From NCBI RefSeq assembly GCF_030145815.1, contig NZ_JAIXHL010000004.1, positions 145,507-209,506 on the forward strand: a stretch of 64,000 nt of DNA, given 5' to 3'. The notes under the pieces were generated by a model, which had not been told where the DNA came from, ran no database searches, and saw only the letters and a list, made by a program, of their open reading frames with translations. This document shows, piece after piece, positions 14,448 to 23,513 of this stretch (position 1 is the first letter of the stretch; each line of letters starts with the position of its first letter). This DNA comes from Sphingomonas sp. (lineage in GTDB: Bacteria > Pseudomonadota > Alphaproteobacteria > Sphingomonadales > Sphingomonadaceae). The position numbers were made by a program, and so were the translations under genes.

Positions 14448-16211
14448 ATGGCTTTGGACGTCAAGGATCAGGTTGAGTTGAACGGCGCAGCGCTGCAGCC
14501 GACCCCGACCGAATGCGGGCTTCCCCGCCGGTTGGCAGAGTTTGAAACGCTCGGCGACGCGCTGGACTATGCCGCGCAGGGCAGCCGCGGGCTGAATTTC
14601 CACGACGCGCGCGGCACGCTGACGCGCCCGTACCCGTTCCGCGAGATGCGTGACGATGCGCTGGCGCAGGCCCGCCGCCTGATTGCCGCCGGCGTCAAAC
14701 CGCAGGACCGGATCGCGCTGATCGCCGAAACCGGCACCGATTTCGCCTCGCTCTTCTTCGGCGTCATCTATGCCGGCGCCTGGCCGGTGCCGCTCCCGCT
14801 GCCGACCAGCTTTGGTGGCAGCCAACATTATATCGACCAGCTCTCGGTCCAGCTCGAAAGCTGCGATCCCTCGATGCTGTTCTACCCGGCAGAATTGTCG
14901 GCGATGGCCGGTGAAGCCGCGCGGCTCAAGGGCGTCGAGGGGATCGACTGGGAAAGCTTCGCCACCCGCGAAGCCCCCGAAGTCGAGCTGCCCAAGGCCG
15001 ACACCAACGACATCGCCTATCTTCAGTACAGCAGCGGCTCGACCCGCTTCCCGCATGGCGTGGCGATCACCCACCATGCGTTGCTCAACAATCTGTCGGC
15101 GCACAGCCACGGCATGAAGCTGCAGGACAGCGACCGCTGCGTCTCGTGGCTCCCTTGGTATCACGACATGGGCCTGGTCGGCTGCTTCCTCTCGGTCGTC
15201 GCCAATCAGGTCTCGACCGATTATCTGAAGACCGAGGATTTCGCCCGCCGCCCGCTCGCCTGGCTCGACCTCATTTCGCGCAATCGGGGCACGACGCTCT
15301 CCTATTCGCCGACCTTCGGCTACGACATCTGCGCGCGCCGCATGTCGAGCCAGACCAAGGCTTCGGAGCGCTTCGATCTCAGCCGCTGGCGCGTCGCGGG
15401 CAATGGCGCGGACATGATCCGTCCCGACGTCATGCAGAGCTTCGTCGACGCCTTTGCCGATGCCGGCTTCCAGGCCAGCGCCTTCCTGCCCAGCTACGGT
15501 CTTGCCGAAGCGACGCTTGCCGTCTCGATCATGCCCCCGGGTGAGGGCATCCTGGTCGAGCTGGTCGAGGAAACCCAGCTGTCGGGTGGCGTGAACGGTG
15601 GGGATCGCCCCCAGCGTTTCCGCGCGATCGTCAACTGCGGCAAGGCAGTCAAGGACATGGAAATCCAGATCCGCGAAGAGGACGGCACCCCGCTGCCCGA
15701 CCGCGCGATCGGCAAGGTATGGTGCCGTGGCCCCAGCGTCATGGTCGGCTATTTCCGCGATCCCGAATCGACCGACGCCTGCATGAAGGACGGTTGGCTG
15801 GATACCGGCGACATGGGCTATATGTCGGAAGGCTATATCTACATCGTCGGCCGGGCGAAGGACATGATCATCGTCAACGGCCGCAACCACTGGCCGCAGG
15901 ACATCGAGTGGGCGGTCGAACAGCTCCCCGCCTTCAAGCAGGGCGACGTCGCGGCCTTCGCGATCACCACCCCGGGCGGTGAAGAAACCCCCGCCGTGCT
16001 CGTCCAGTGCCGCACCAGCGACGATGACGAGCGCCAGAAGCTGCGCGAGGAAATCCGCGAGCGCGTCCGCGCGGTCACCGGCATGAACTGCGTGATCGAA
16101 CTGATCCCGCCGCGCACCCTGCCCCGCACCAGCTCGGGCAAGCTCAGCCGCGCCAAGGCACGCAACCAATATCTCAACGGCGAGATCAAGCCCTACAGCA
16201 TCGCGGCCTGA
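14448..16211 (+). CDS. Fatty-acyl-AMP ligase / acyl-CoA synthetase
   Basis: A 587-aa ANL-superfamily adenylating enzyme. The phosphate-binding loop YLQYSSGSTRFPHGVAITH, the PSYGLAEATLAVS segment, the Asp of WLDTGDMGYMSEGYIYIVGR and the carboxyl-terminal catalytic Lys region PRTSSGKLSRAKAR are all present. The overall pattern resembles FadD32-type fatty-acyl-AMP ligases, which load lipids onto carrier proteins, but a CoA ligase cannot be excluded. No carrier protein or polyketide synthase is next to it. AGGAT precedes the ATG. Confidence 0.82.
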   Translation: MALDVKDQVELNGAALQPTPTECGLPRRLAEFETLGDALDYAAQGSRGLNFHDARGTLTRPYPFREMRDDALAQARRLIAAGVKPQDRIALIAETGTDFASLFFGVIYAGAWPVPLPLPTSFGGSQHYIDQLSVQLESCDPSMLFYPAELSAMAGEAARLKGVEGIDWESFATREAPEVELPKADTNDIAYLQYSSGSTRFPHGVAITHHALLNNLSAHSHGMKLQDSDRCVSWLPWYHDMGLVGCFLSVVANQVSTDYLKTEDFARRPLAWLDLISRNRGTTLSYSPTFGYDICARRMSSQTKASERFDLSRWRVAGNGADMIRPDVMQSFVDAFADAGFQASAFLPSYGLAEATLAVSIMPPGEGILVELVEETQLSGGVNGGDRPQRFRAIVNCGKAVKDMEIQIREEDGTPLPDRAIGKVWCRGPSVMVGYFRDPESTDACMKDGWLDTGDMGYMSEGYIYIVGRAKDMIIVNGRNHWPQDIEWAVEQLPAFKQGDVAAFAITTPGGEETPAVLVQCRTSDDDERQKLREEIRERVRAVTGMNCVIELIPPRTLPRTSSGKLSRAKARNQYLNGEIKPYSIAA

Positions 16212-16321
16212 CCTTCCTCTCCTCTCCCTGAAAGGGAGGGGGACCGGGGGCGCCGGAAATATTTTCCCCACCCCCGCCATCTCTAACCGATCGCTAACCT
16301 ACCCCCCGGTAATCTACCCGG

Positions 16322-18685
16322 GTGACGAGCCAGACCACCTCCCAGTTCGCGCGGCCGCGGATCGATATCCGCGCGCTGCTCGGCCTTTATGACCCGGCGG
16401 ATACAACCGACTGGGGGCCGATCCGTGCGGCCCAGATGAATGCAGGCAGCCAGCTCGCGCTCTTCATGCTCGCGGCCAATGTGCTGGGCGCGACGCTGAT
16501 CGTCCTGAACTTCGCCAGCCTCGTGCCGCTGTGGAAACTCGCCAGCTGGGGTGCACTCGTCGCCGCCGTCGGCGTCGCTGTCGCCTTCCGCCGCCTCGCC
16601 GTGCGCCACCGCACCGAACGCACCGCCAGCCTGAGCGATGTGCGCGACACGATGCTCGACGGCATCGCACTCGGTGCGGTCTGGTCGATCGCGCCGCTGC
16701 TGTTCGGCTCCTTCGCCGACGTTCAGGCGCTGAACGGCATGTGGATCGTGCTGTCGATCCTGATGGTCGCCTCCTCGGTCGCGATGGCGGCACTCCCGCT
16801 CGCCACGATCAGCTTCCTCGTCGTGCTCGGCAGCGCCAATGCAACCGCGCTCGCCCTGACCCAATCCCCCGCGCTCGGCGCAGCGGCATTGCTCTTCACC
16901 TTGCTGCTCGTCATCGCCTGCTTCGCGCGCGGCAAGGCGCTGGTGGTCATCCGCGCAGGCGAGATCGCGCTCGCCGAACGCGACGAAACGGTCAGCCTGT
17001 TGCTACGCGAGTTTGAGGACAAGAGCGCCGACTGGCTATGGGAAACCGATGCGCAGCGCCGCGTGTGCCGCGCCAATCCCCGCTTCGCCGTTTCGCTCGG
17101 GGTCGATCCCAAGACGATCAACGGCATGCCCCTTCTTCAGGTGCTGGCCGGCTCGGCCTGGGAAAGCGGCAATTTCGCGCAGGGCCTCCGCACCCTCGCC
17201 GACTCGCTCAAAAAGCGCGAACCGTTCCGCGACATCCTCCTCCCCGTCATCGTCGATGGCGAGGAACGCTGGTGGGAGCTCACCGGCTCGCCCCGCGTCA
17301 ACGAACAGGGCGCGTTCATCGGCTTTCGCGGCGTCGGCTCCGACGTCACCGAAGCGCGCGAATCCGCGAACAAGATCAGCAAGATGGCGCGCTACGACAC
17401 GCTCACCGGTCTGCCCAATCGCCTGTTCATCAATGAAGCGCTCGCCACCGCCATGGCCGAAGCCGAGAAATGGAACGCGCGCTGCGCCTTCATGATGATC
17501 GACCTCGACCGGTTCAAGGCGGTGAACGATACGCTCGGCCACCCGGTCGGCGACCGGCTGCTGATGCGCGTGTCCGAACGCCTCAAGCAGCTGATGACCC
17601 CGAACGAGATGATCGGGCGGCTGGGCGGCGACGAGTTCGCGGTCGTAGTGCGCGACGCCAATGACACCGTCGCGGTCGAACAGCTGGCCCGGACCATCAT
17701 CGACGTCCTCTCCGCGCCCTATGACGTCGATAACCACACCCTCTATATCGGCGCCAGCGTCGGCCTCGCCTTCGGGCCGCGCGACGGGCGCACGGCGGAG
17801 ATGCTGATCCGCTCCGCCGACCTCGCGCTCTATCGCTCGAAGGACGCCGGCGGCGGCAATTTCCACGCCTATGAACCGCAGCTCCATGTCGAGGCAGAGG
17901 AACGCCGCGTCCTCGAAATCGCCTTGCGCGCCGCGCTGGAAAACGACCAATTCCATCTGCTCTATCAGCCGGTGGTCCAGGCCGGTACCGGCGCGCTGAT
18001 GGGGTTTGAGGCACTGCTGCGCTGGACCCACCCGGAACTTGGCCCGATTTCGCCCGTCAAGTTCGTGCCGCTGGCCGAAGACGCCCGCCTGATCGCCCCG
18101 ATCGGCGAATGGGTGCTGCGCGCCGCCTGTCTCGAGGCGGCCAAGTGGGACGACCCGATCCGCGTCGCGGTCAATGTCAGCCCCGAGCAGCTGCACAATG
18201 CCGGTTTTGCGTCGTTCGTCAGCCGCGCGCTCAAGGACAGCGGCCTCCACCCCAGCCGCCTCGAACTCGAAGTGACCGAAAGCGTGTTCATGCGCGAAGG
18301 CACCGCTGCGGTTCAGACGCTCGAGGCGATCCTCGACATGGGCGTGCGCCTCAGCCTCGACGATTTCGGTACCGGCTATTCCTCGCTCGGCTACCTGTCC
18401 CGCACCCGTTTCAGTTCGATCAAGATCGACCGCAGCTTCGTGCAGGGCGCGTCCAAGGGGCAGAAGGAAGCAATCGCGATCATCCGCGCCGTCGTCGCCC
18501 TCGCGGAGAGCCTCGGCATGGCCACCACCGCCGAGGGTGTCGAGACCGAGGACGAACACCGCCTGATCCAGGCGCTCGGCTGCACCAAGGTCCAGGGCTA
18601 TTATTTCGGCCGCCCCCTCCCCGTCACAGAGGCCCGCACGCTGGCGACCCGCGACAGCCTGCAACAAGAGGTGCGCGTAGCCTAA
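16322..18685 (+). CDS. Membrane PAS-GGDEF-EAL cyclic-di-GMP protein
   Basis: A 787-aa protein starting at GTG 16322. About five hydrophobic helices occupy residues 40-215, then a PAS-like domain (SADWLWETDAQRRVCRANPRF, about 235-345), a GGDEF domain with intact RLGGDEFAVV near residue 440, and an EAL domain with intact MGFEALLRW and LDDFGTGYSSLGYL. Both catalytic signatures are complete, so it may make or degrade c-di-GMP depending on the signal sensed. It appears monocistronic. Confidence 0.93.
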   Translation: MTSQTTSQFARPRIDIRALLGLYDPADTTDWGPIRAAQMNAGSQLALFMLAANVLGATLIVLNFASLVPLWKLASWGALVAAVGVAVAFRRLAVRHRTERTASLSDVRDTMLDGIALGAVWSIAPLLFGSFADVQALNGMWIVLSILMVASSVAMAALPLATISFLVVLGSANATALALTQSPALGAAALLFTLLLVIACFARGKALVVIRAGEIALAERDETVSLLLREFEDKSADWLWETDAQRRVCRANPRFAVSLGVDPKTINGMPLLQVLAGSAWESGNFAQGLRTLADSLKKREPFRDILLPVIVDGEERWWELTGSPRVNEQGAFIGFRGVGSDVTEARESANKISKMARYDTLTGLPNRLFINEALATAMAEAEKWNARCAFMMIDLDRFKAVNDTLGHPVGDRLLMRVSERLKQLMTPNEMIGRLGGDEFAVVVRDANDTVAVEQLARTIIDVLSAPYDVDNHTLYIGASVGLAFGPRDGRTAEMLIRSADLALYRSKDAGGGNFHAYEPQLHVEAEERRVLEIALRAALENDQFHLLYQPVVQAGTGALMGFEALLRWTHPELGPISPVKFVPLAEDARLIAPIGEWVLRAACLEAAKWDDPIRVAVNVSPEQLHNAGFASFVSRALKDSGLHPSRLELEVTESVFMREGTAAVQTLEAILDMGVRLSLDDFGTGYSSLGYLSRTRFSSIKIDRSFVQGASKGQKEAIAIIRAVVALAESLGMATTAEGVETEDEHRLIQALGCTKVQGYYFGRPLPVTEARTLATRDSLQQEVRVA

Positions 18686-18784
18686 CCTGCCAGCCGATAA
18701 CCCAGCGCGAATCGGCCGATTTTCCATTTTGGACTTTCGCATTTTCAACGCATCCTCGTTCTGGGTCAGCGCGGGGGGAATGCG

Positions 18785-20485
18785 ATGGAGCCAAACAAGC
18801 CGTTTCGGGCGTTTGTCAGCTATAGCCATGCCGATCGCGATTTTGCCGCACGGCTGCAACGCCGGCTCGAATCCTATCGCCTGCCCCGGCGGCTCGCCGA
18901 TCGGGTAACGCCGCTGCCCGGGCAGGCGCCGGGACGGATCGGCCCGATCTTCCGCGACCGCGCCGACTTGTCCGCCGCCGCCGATCTGTCGCAAGCGGTG
19001 CAGGATGCGATCGCCCAGTCGTCCGCGCTGGTGGTCGTCGCATCGCCCGATGCAGTCCGATCGCAATGGGTCGGGCGCGAGATCGCGCTGTTCCGCACGC
19101 TCAATCCCGCCGCGCCGATCCTGGTCGCCCATGCCCGCGGCGAACCGGATCAGGCGCTTCCCGAACCCCTGCGCGGTGCCACAGAACCATTGGCCGCCGA
19201 TTTTCGGCGCGAAGGCGACGGGCCGCGCCTCGCCTTTCTCAAGATCGTCGCCGGGCTCGCCGGTCTGCCCCTCGACGCGCTGGTTCAGCGCGATGCACAG
19301 CGCCGGTTGCGACGCGTGACGGCGGTCACGCTCGGCGCGCTGCTGATCGCGCTACTCATGACCGCGACCACCGTGTTCGCGCTCGTGTCCCGGGCACAGG
19401 CGGTCCACGAACGCACTCAGGCCGAGGGGTTGATCGAATTCATGCTAACCGACCTGCGAACAAAATTGCGCGGCGTGGGTCGGCTCGATGTGATGGAGTC
19501 GGTCAACCAGCGCGCCATGGCCTATTATGCCGATCAGGGTGACCTGTCGCATCTGTCCGACGACAGCCTCGCCCGGCGCGCGCAGATCCTGCATGCGATG
19601 GGTGAGGATGACGGCGACCGGGACCAGCTAGCCGACGCGCTCGCCAAATTCCGGGAGGCGCATCGCACGACCGGCGCGCTGCTCGCGCGCAACCCGACCG
19701 ACCCCGACCGCATCTATGGCCATAGCCAGAGCGAGTTCTGGCTGGGCAGCGCCGCGCTCGATCTCAACGACCGCGCCACCGCGCGCCAGCGCTTCGGCGA
19801 ATATGCGCGCCTCTCGCGCCAGCTCGTCACGATGGATCCGCGCAATAAGGACTGGCAGATGGAGGGCGGCTATGCCGAGAGCAATCTCGGTACCCTCGCC
19901 TATCGCGACGACCGGCCGGCGGAGGCACAGGCGGCATTCGAACGCGCGGGCAGCTATTTCCTTGCCGCGCGCAAGCTCGCCCCTGACGACACCGGCGTGA
20001 TCCGCGACCTGGCCGACAATCATGGCTGGCTTGCCGACAGCCTGTACGCTCAGCGGCAGTTCGCCCGGGCCTATGACGAACGGGTGCGGGAGCGCAGCCT
20101 GATCCTGAAACTGGCCGAGGGCGATCCACAGAATGCAAACTATTCCCGCGATCTCGCCGAATCCGCCATCGGGCTGGCACGGATCGAGATTGCGCTGGGC
20201 CGCCGCGACGCGGCGCTGGAACGGCTGCGCGCCACCCGCGCGGTGATCGGCACGCTCGCCACCCGCGATCCTGCAAACAAGCGTACCGCCCGGCTGCGCG
20301 CCGCAATCACGCTCGCGCTCGCCGATCAGCTCGCGGCAGGTGGCACCCGTACCCCCGACGTGCTCGCCATCATCGCCGATGCGCTGCGCCTGTGCGCAAC
20401 GCCCGACGCGCTGTCGGGTAGCGCCGACCAGAAACGCATGTGCGACCAGCTTCGCACGCGCCAGTCCCGCGTATCGGTTCACTGA
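18785..20485 (+). CDS. TIR-domain, single-TM, TPR-like protein
   Basis: A 566-aa protein. Residues 5-130 form a TIR-like domain: FRAFVSYSHADRDFA (strand A and AA loop), PIFRDRADLSAAADLSQAV (BB-loop region), SSALVVVASPDAVRSQWVGREI with W95 and the putative catalytic E99 of TIR NADases. A transmembrane helix spans about 178-201. The rest is helical with TPR-like pairs (ALAKFREAHRTTGALLARNP, AQAAFERAGSYFLAARKLAP). It is the first gene of a unit with the 196-aa protein (15-bp gap) and probably the SLOG-like gene. Possible signalling or abortive-infection role; enzymatic activity is inferred, not shown. Confidence 0.82.
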   Translation: MEPNKPFRAFVSYSHADRDFAARLQRRLESYRLPRRLADRVTPLPGQAPGRIGPIFRDRADLSAAADLSQAVQDAIAQSSALVVVASPDAVRSQWVGREIALFRTLNPAAPILVAHARGEPDQALPEPLRGATEPLAADFRREGDGPRLAFLKIVAGLAGLPLDALVQRDAQRRLRRVTAVTLGALLIALLMTATTVFALVSRAQAVHERTQAEGLIEFMLTDLRTKLRGVGRLDVMESVNQRAMAYYADQGDLSHLSDDSLARRAQILHAMGEDDGDRDQLADALAKFREAHRTTGALLARNPTDPDRIYGHSQSEFWLGSAALDLNDRATARQRFGEYARLSRQLVTMDPRNKDWQMEGGYAESNLGTLAYRDDRPAEAQAAFERAGSYFLAARKLAPDDTGVIRDLADNHGWLADSLYAQRQFARAYDERVRERSLILKLAEGDPQNANYSRDLAESAIGLARIEIALGRRDAALERLRATRAVIGTLATRDPANKRTARLRAAITLALADQLAAGGTRTPDVLAIIADALRLCATPDALSGSADQKRMCDQLRTRQSRVSVH

Positions 20486-20500
20486 AGCAGGAGATTTCCG

Positions 20501-21091
20501 ATGGCTACCATTGCATTCATGCCACCCACCGAAAAGGCAGGCGCCCTGTTCTTTCCCCACCCGCGTCGGCTCACCGCATGGACCGACCCGGAGCCGGAAT
20601 ATGATTGCATCTATGTCGTCAAGATCGACGACGCCAACCCGGCCCGGTTCAGGGTCGCGGTGCGCAGCATCCCAGCCGCTGGCATCAACTCCCGGGTCCA
20701 GCTCGGCACGACCCATCTGGATGACGCCGACGACCTCAACCGGCACGTCCGAACCGCCAACAGCGGCCGCAACCTCGATCTCAAATTCGAATCGAAAAAG
20801 AATGCGCTGGTCATTTTTCACCTGACTGACCCGAATGCCCGCTTTGTCGAAAATGTCGCGGACAGCGTCGTGAAGAACGCCGACGAACCCGGTCCCGACA
20901 TGTTCTACCATGCCGAATGGGTAAGCGGACACGACCACAAGGCGGTGAGCGTGATCATGGTCGGCGGACCGACCGGTCCGACGAAGCGCGACTATGGCCT
21001 CGGCGTCCGCCTCAAGAATGACGATCCGCACGGGCCTGGCTACACCACCATTATCATCGACCCCAAGGTCGAGAATAAGGGCGACGGCTGA
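20501..21091 (+). CDS. Unknown 196-aa protein of the TIR/SLOG module
   Basis: Starts at ATG 20501 with a strong AGGAG eight bases upstream, 15 bp after the TIR gene. I recognise no family. The sequence is beta-rich, with two halves that may be related (YDCIYVVKIDDANPARFRVAV, and KAVSVIMVGGPTGPTKRDYG), no signal peptide and no hydrophobic helix. A Gly/Asp-rich carboxyl end (DDPHGPGYTTIIIDPK) follows. Its close spacing implies co-expression with the TIR protein; it could be a substrate, sensor or effector partner. Confidence 0.75.
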   Translation: MATIAFMPPTEKAGALFFPHPRRLTAWTDPEPEYDCIYVVKIDDANPARFRVAVRSIPAAGINSRVQLGTTHLDDADDLNRHVRTANSGRNLDLKFESKKNALVIFHLTDPNARFVENVADSVVKNADEPGPDMFYHAEWVSGHDHKAVSVIMVGGPTGPTKRDYGLGVRLKNDDPHGPGYTTIIIDPKVENKGDG

Positions 21092-21187
21092 CCGATGCCG
21101 GACTCCGCCCATTTGCCCGCGCGCTTTGCGCTGGTAGATGGGCGGGCGGCAACTTCGTGCGGTGTGTAACAGGCGGGTGAAGCTGGA

Positions 21188-22654
21188 ATGAGTTTGTCGG
21201 AAATTCGCGCGCTTACCCGCGCCGGGGCGACCGACGCCGCCTGGTCGCTACTGACGGCGGAGCCCGCCGGGACCGACACGCTGACGCTGCGCGGCCGCCT
21301 GCTCAAGGACCGGGCCGCGACTGCACAGGGCACCGCGCGCATGGCATTGCTGCGCGACGCGGCCGATGCCTATGTCCAGGCGGCGGCGGCGCGGCCTGCC
21401 ACCTATCCGCTGATCAACGCCGCCACCCTGTCGCTGCTCGGCGGCGCCCGCGCCCGCGCGGCTCAGCTCGCAACCGAGACGCTGGCCCTGCTCGACAGCG
21501 GCGCGCATGAGCCCGACACGCGCTACTGGCTCGCCGCCACCCGCGCCGAAGCCCTGCTGTTGCTCGACCGTGAGGTCGAGGCGCGCGCCGCCCTGCGCGA
21601 CGCCATCGCCGGCACCCCGCGCGCGTGGGAGGATCACGCCGTCACGATCCGCCAGTTCCGGCTGATCCTGGCCGAACTCGATCGCCCGGCCGCCTGGCTC
21701 GACGCCTGCCGCCCGCCCGCGCCGGTCCATTTCGCCGGCCCCATCGGCATCCGCGCCGACGACGCCCAGTTGGGCACAGAGCTCGCCGCCGCCATCGCCG
21801 CCAATGGTGCGGGAATCGCGGTCGGCGCGCTGGCAGCGGGCTTCGACATCCTCGCTGCCGAAGCGCTGGTCGGCGCCGGAGCCGATCTGCACATCGTCCT
21901 CCCCGCCCCGCCCGACATCTTCGTCGCCCGCTCCGTCGCCCCCGCAGGCGAGGCCTGGCGCGCCCGGTTCGAGGCCCTGCTCGCCGCTTCGGCCCAGGTC
22001 GATATCCTCGACCTCCCCGCCGGTCTCAGCGCCGCCGCAGTCGCGCTGGCTGAGGAAATGGCGATCGGCTGCGCCGTCCGCAGCGCGCAAGTGCTCGACC
22101 GCGAAACCATCCTGCTGCGCCTCGCCGGAACCGAGGCCGAGCGCGACCCTCCCGCCCGCGCGAACCTGCGCCGCATCGACCTGCGCGGCGGCGACGTCGG
22201 TTCAGGCGGCTGCGATCTCGGCCCGCCCGATCAGGTCGCAACTTTGCTCGCCACCGGCCACGCCGCCGCCGATCACCTCGCCGCGCTGACAGGCGCAGCC
22301 CCGCAGCCGCTGCCGTCGGGCTGCTACGTCACCCTCACCGATCCGGTCGCCGCCGCGCACGCCGCACGCGCGCTGTGCGAAGCGACAGGCGAGAACGCCG
22401 CCATCGTGCTCGACCAGCGCCCGCCCGGCCCGCACGGTGCGCCCGACACCGCCGCGCTGGAGGCGCTGCTCGCCCTCCCCCCGCGCCATTACCCGATCGC
22501 GACCCGCTCCGCCGCGCTCGTGCTGGCCGCACGCGGCGCGCCCTTCCGCCTCGCGCTCGCCGGAGCGAGCGACGCACTGCCGGACTCCGACGACTTTTTC
22601 AGCCTCTGGCCCGTTCTCAAATCACCAGATCCGACAACAAGCGCGGCGAGCTGA
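21188..22654 (+). CDS. TRAFs-binding (DUF4071-like) plus SLOG-like domain protein
   Basis: A 488-aa protein. Residues 1-150 resemble the bacterial TRAFs-binding/DUF4071 helical region: LRGRLLKDRAA (35-44), AADAYVQAAAARPATYPLIN and AATLSLLGG (up to ~86). Residues 178-272 look like a Rossmannoid SLOG domain: GPIGIR, then VGALAAGFDILAAEALVGAG and ADLHIVLP, with SVAPAGEAWRARFEALLAA after it. SLOG domains bind or make nucleotide signals and recur beside TIR effectors. The carboxyl third (from ~320, SGCYVTLTDPVAAAHAARAL) may be a decayed nucleotide-cyclase-like domain, a guess. It lies 96 bp after the 196-aa gene; its end overlaps the convergent Crp/Fnr gene by 38 bp. Confidence 0.65.
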   Translation: MSLSEIRALTRAGATDAAWSLLTAEPAGTDTLTLRGRLLKDRAATAQGTARMALLRDAADAYVQAAAARPATYPLINAATLSLLGGARARAAQLATETLALLDSGAHEPDTRYWLAATRAEALLLLDREVEARAALRDAIAGTPRAWEDHAVTIRQFRLILAELDRPAAWLDACRPPAPVHFAGPIGIRADDAQLGTELAAAIAANGAGIAVGALAAGFDILAAEALVGAGADLHIVLPAPPDIFVARSVAPAGEAWRARFEALLAASAQVDILDLPAGLSAAAVALAEEMAIGCAVRSAQVLDRETILLRLAGTEAERDPPARANLRRIDLRGGDVGSGGCDLGPPDQVATLLATGHAAADHLAALTGAAPQPLPSGCYVTLTDPVAAAHAARALCEATGENAAIVLDQRPPGPHGAPDTAALEALLALPPRHYPIATRSAALVLAARGAPFRLALAGASDALPDSDDFFSLWPVLKSPDPTTSAAS

Positions 22655-23291
22655 CCCGCAGCCCCGCCGCGTCGCGCACGACGATACCGCGCCGCTCCAG
22701 CTCGGCAATCATCCGCGACGCCGTCTCGCGCGTCGTCTGCGCCGCATGCGCGAGCTCGGCCACCACCGGCGGTGGCGCAATCACCAGCCCCGCCCCCGCC
22801 CGCGCCAGCAGCTCGGCACAGATCCGCCCGCGCGCCGTCAGCGTCGAGCGCGCATCCAGCCGCGCGGTCACCGCCTCCAGCTGCCGCGCGAACGACGCCG
22901 CCAGCGCCGCCCCCAGCTCCGCATGCCGCTCCGCCAGCCGCGGCAGCACCCCCGCCGCAAAGCCCAGCAGCACCGCCGGCTCCACCACCACGACATCCGC
23001 CACCGCCGCCGTCGCGCGGGCATACTGCCCGACCCAATCGCCCGGCCCATGCAGCGCCAGCTGGCTGGACCGCCCCGCCGCCGAGCTCGACTCGATCTTC
23101 ACCCGCCCTTCGATCACCAGCCAGAGCGTCGCGACCGCATCCCCCTGCCGCGCAATCGTCTCGCGCCGGCCACAGCGCCGCACGCGCCCGGCATCGGCCA
23201 GCAGCGCCGCGACGCCCGCGCCACAGCGCAGCACCATCGCCACCGTCGCGCGCAATTCCCCCGCGTTCCCTGATCCAGCCCCCGCCGCCAT
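22617..23291 (-). CDS. Crp/Fnr-family transcriptional regulator
   Basis: A 224-aa protein. A cyclic-nucleotide-binding beta-roll occupies residues ~25-110 (IARQGDAVATLWLVIEGRVK), a dimer helix follows, then a carboxyl HTH with VVAELAHAAQTTRETASRMI and AELERRGIV. There is no Fnr-type Cys cluster, so iron-sulfur oxygen sensing is unlikely. ATG 23291 is chosen; upstream in-frame sequence runs into an inverted repeat. It converges on the TIR/SLOG module and overlaps its last gene by 38 bp, so a regulatory link is possible but not shown. Confidence 0.85.
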   Translation of the reverse strand: MAAGAGSGNAGELRATVAMVLRCGAGVAALLADAGRVRRCGRRETIARQGDAVATLWLVIEGRVKIESSSAAGRSSQLALHGPGDWVGQYARATAAVADVVVVEPAVLLGFAAGVLPRLAERHAELGAALAASFARQLEAVTARLDARSTLTARGRICAELLARAGAGLVIAPPPVVAELAHAAQTTRETASRMIAELERRGIVVRDAAGLRVSSPRLLSDLVI

Positions 23292-23353
23292 GCCACGAGC
23301 ATAACCCGCATGGGCGCAGGCGCGAACCGGCGATTTGCGCGGTGGGTCGGCAT

Positions 23354-23483
23354 CTCCCTCTCTCCGCTTGCGGGGAGAGGGTCGCCGAGCGCAGCGAGGT
23401 CGGGAGCGGGGCAGCGGGATCGGCAAGAGCCAAACCTAAAGCCCCCTCTCCCCAACCCTCTCCCCGCAAGCGGAGAGAGGGAG
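23354..23483. repeat. Perfect 28-bp inverted repeat with 74-bp spacer
   Basis: Arms at 23354-23381 and 23456-23483 are exact reverse complements, built of the unit tccgcttgcggggagaggg and its flank. Each arm is itself partly self-complementary around ttgcgg. The element lies in the gap between the divergent Crp/Fnr and HTH-protein genes and could form a large cruciform or RNA stem. It resembles dispersed palindromic elements of high-GC proteobacteria. Confidence 0.9.
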
Positions 23484-23513
23484 AAGAAACCCTCAGCCCC
23501 AAACCCCCTTGCA

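Noticed and set aside
14391..16280. 629-aa open frame antisense to the acyl ligase gene
   Set aside because: It mirrors the codon periodicity of the ligase gene in high-GC DNA and has no recognisable domain; the plus-strand ligase is certain.
17036..19132. 698-aa open frame antisense to the GGDEF-EAL and TIR genes
   Set aside because: It runs through two solid plus-strand genes and shows only low-complexity Gly/Ala/Glu/Asp/Arg sequence.
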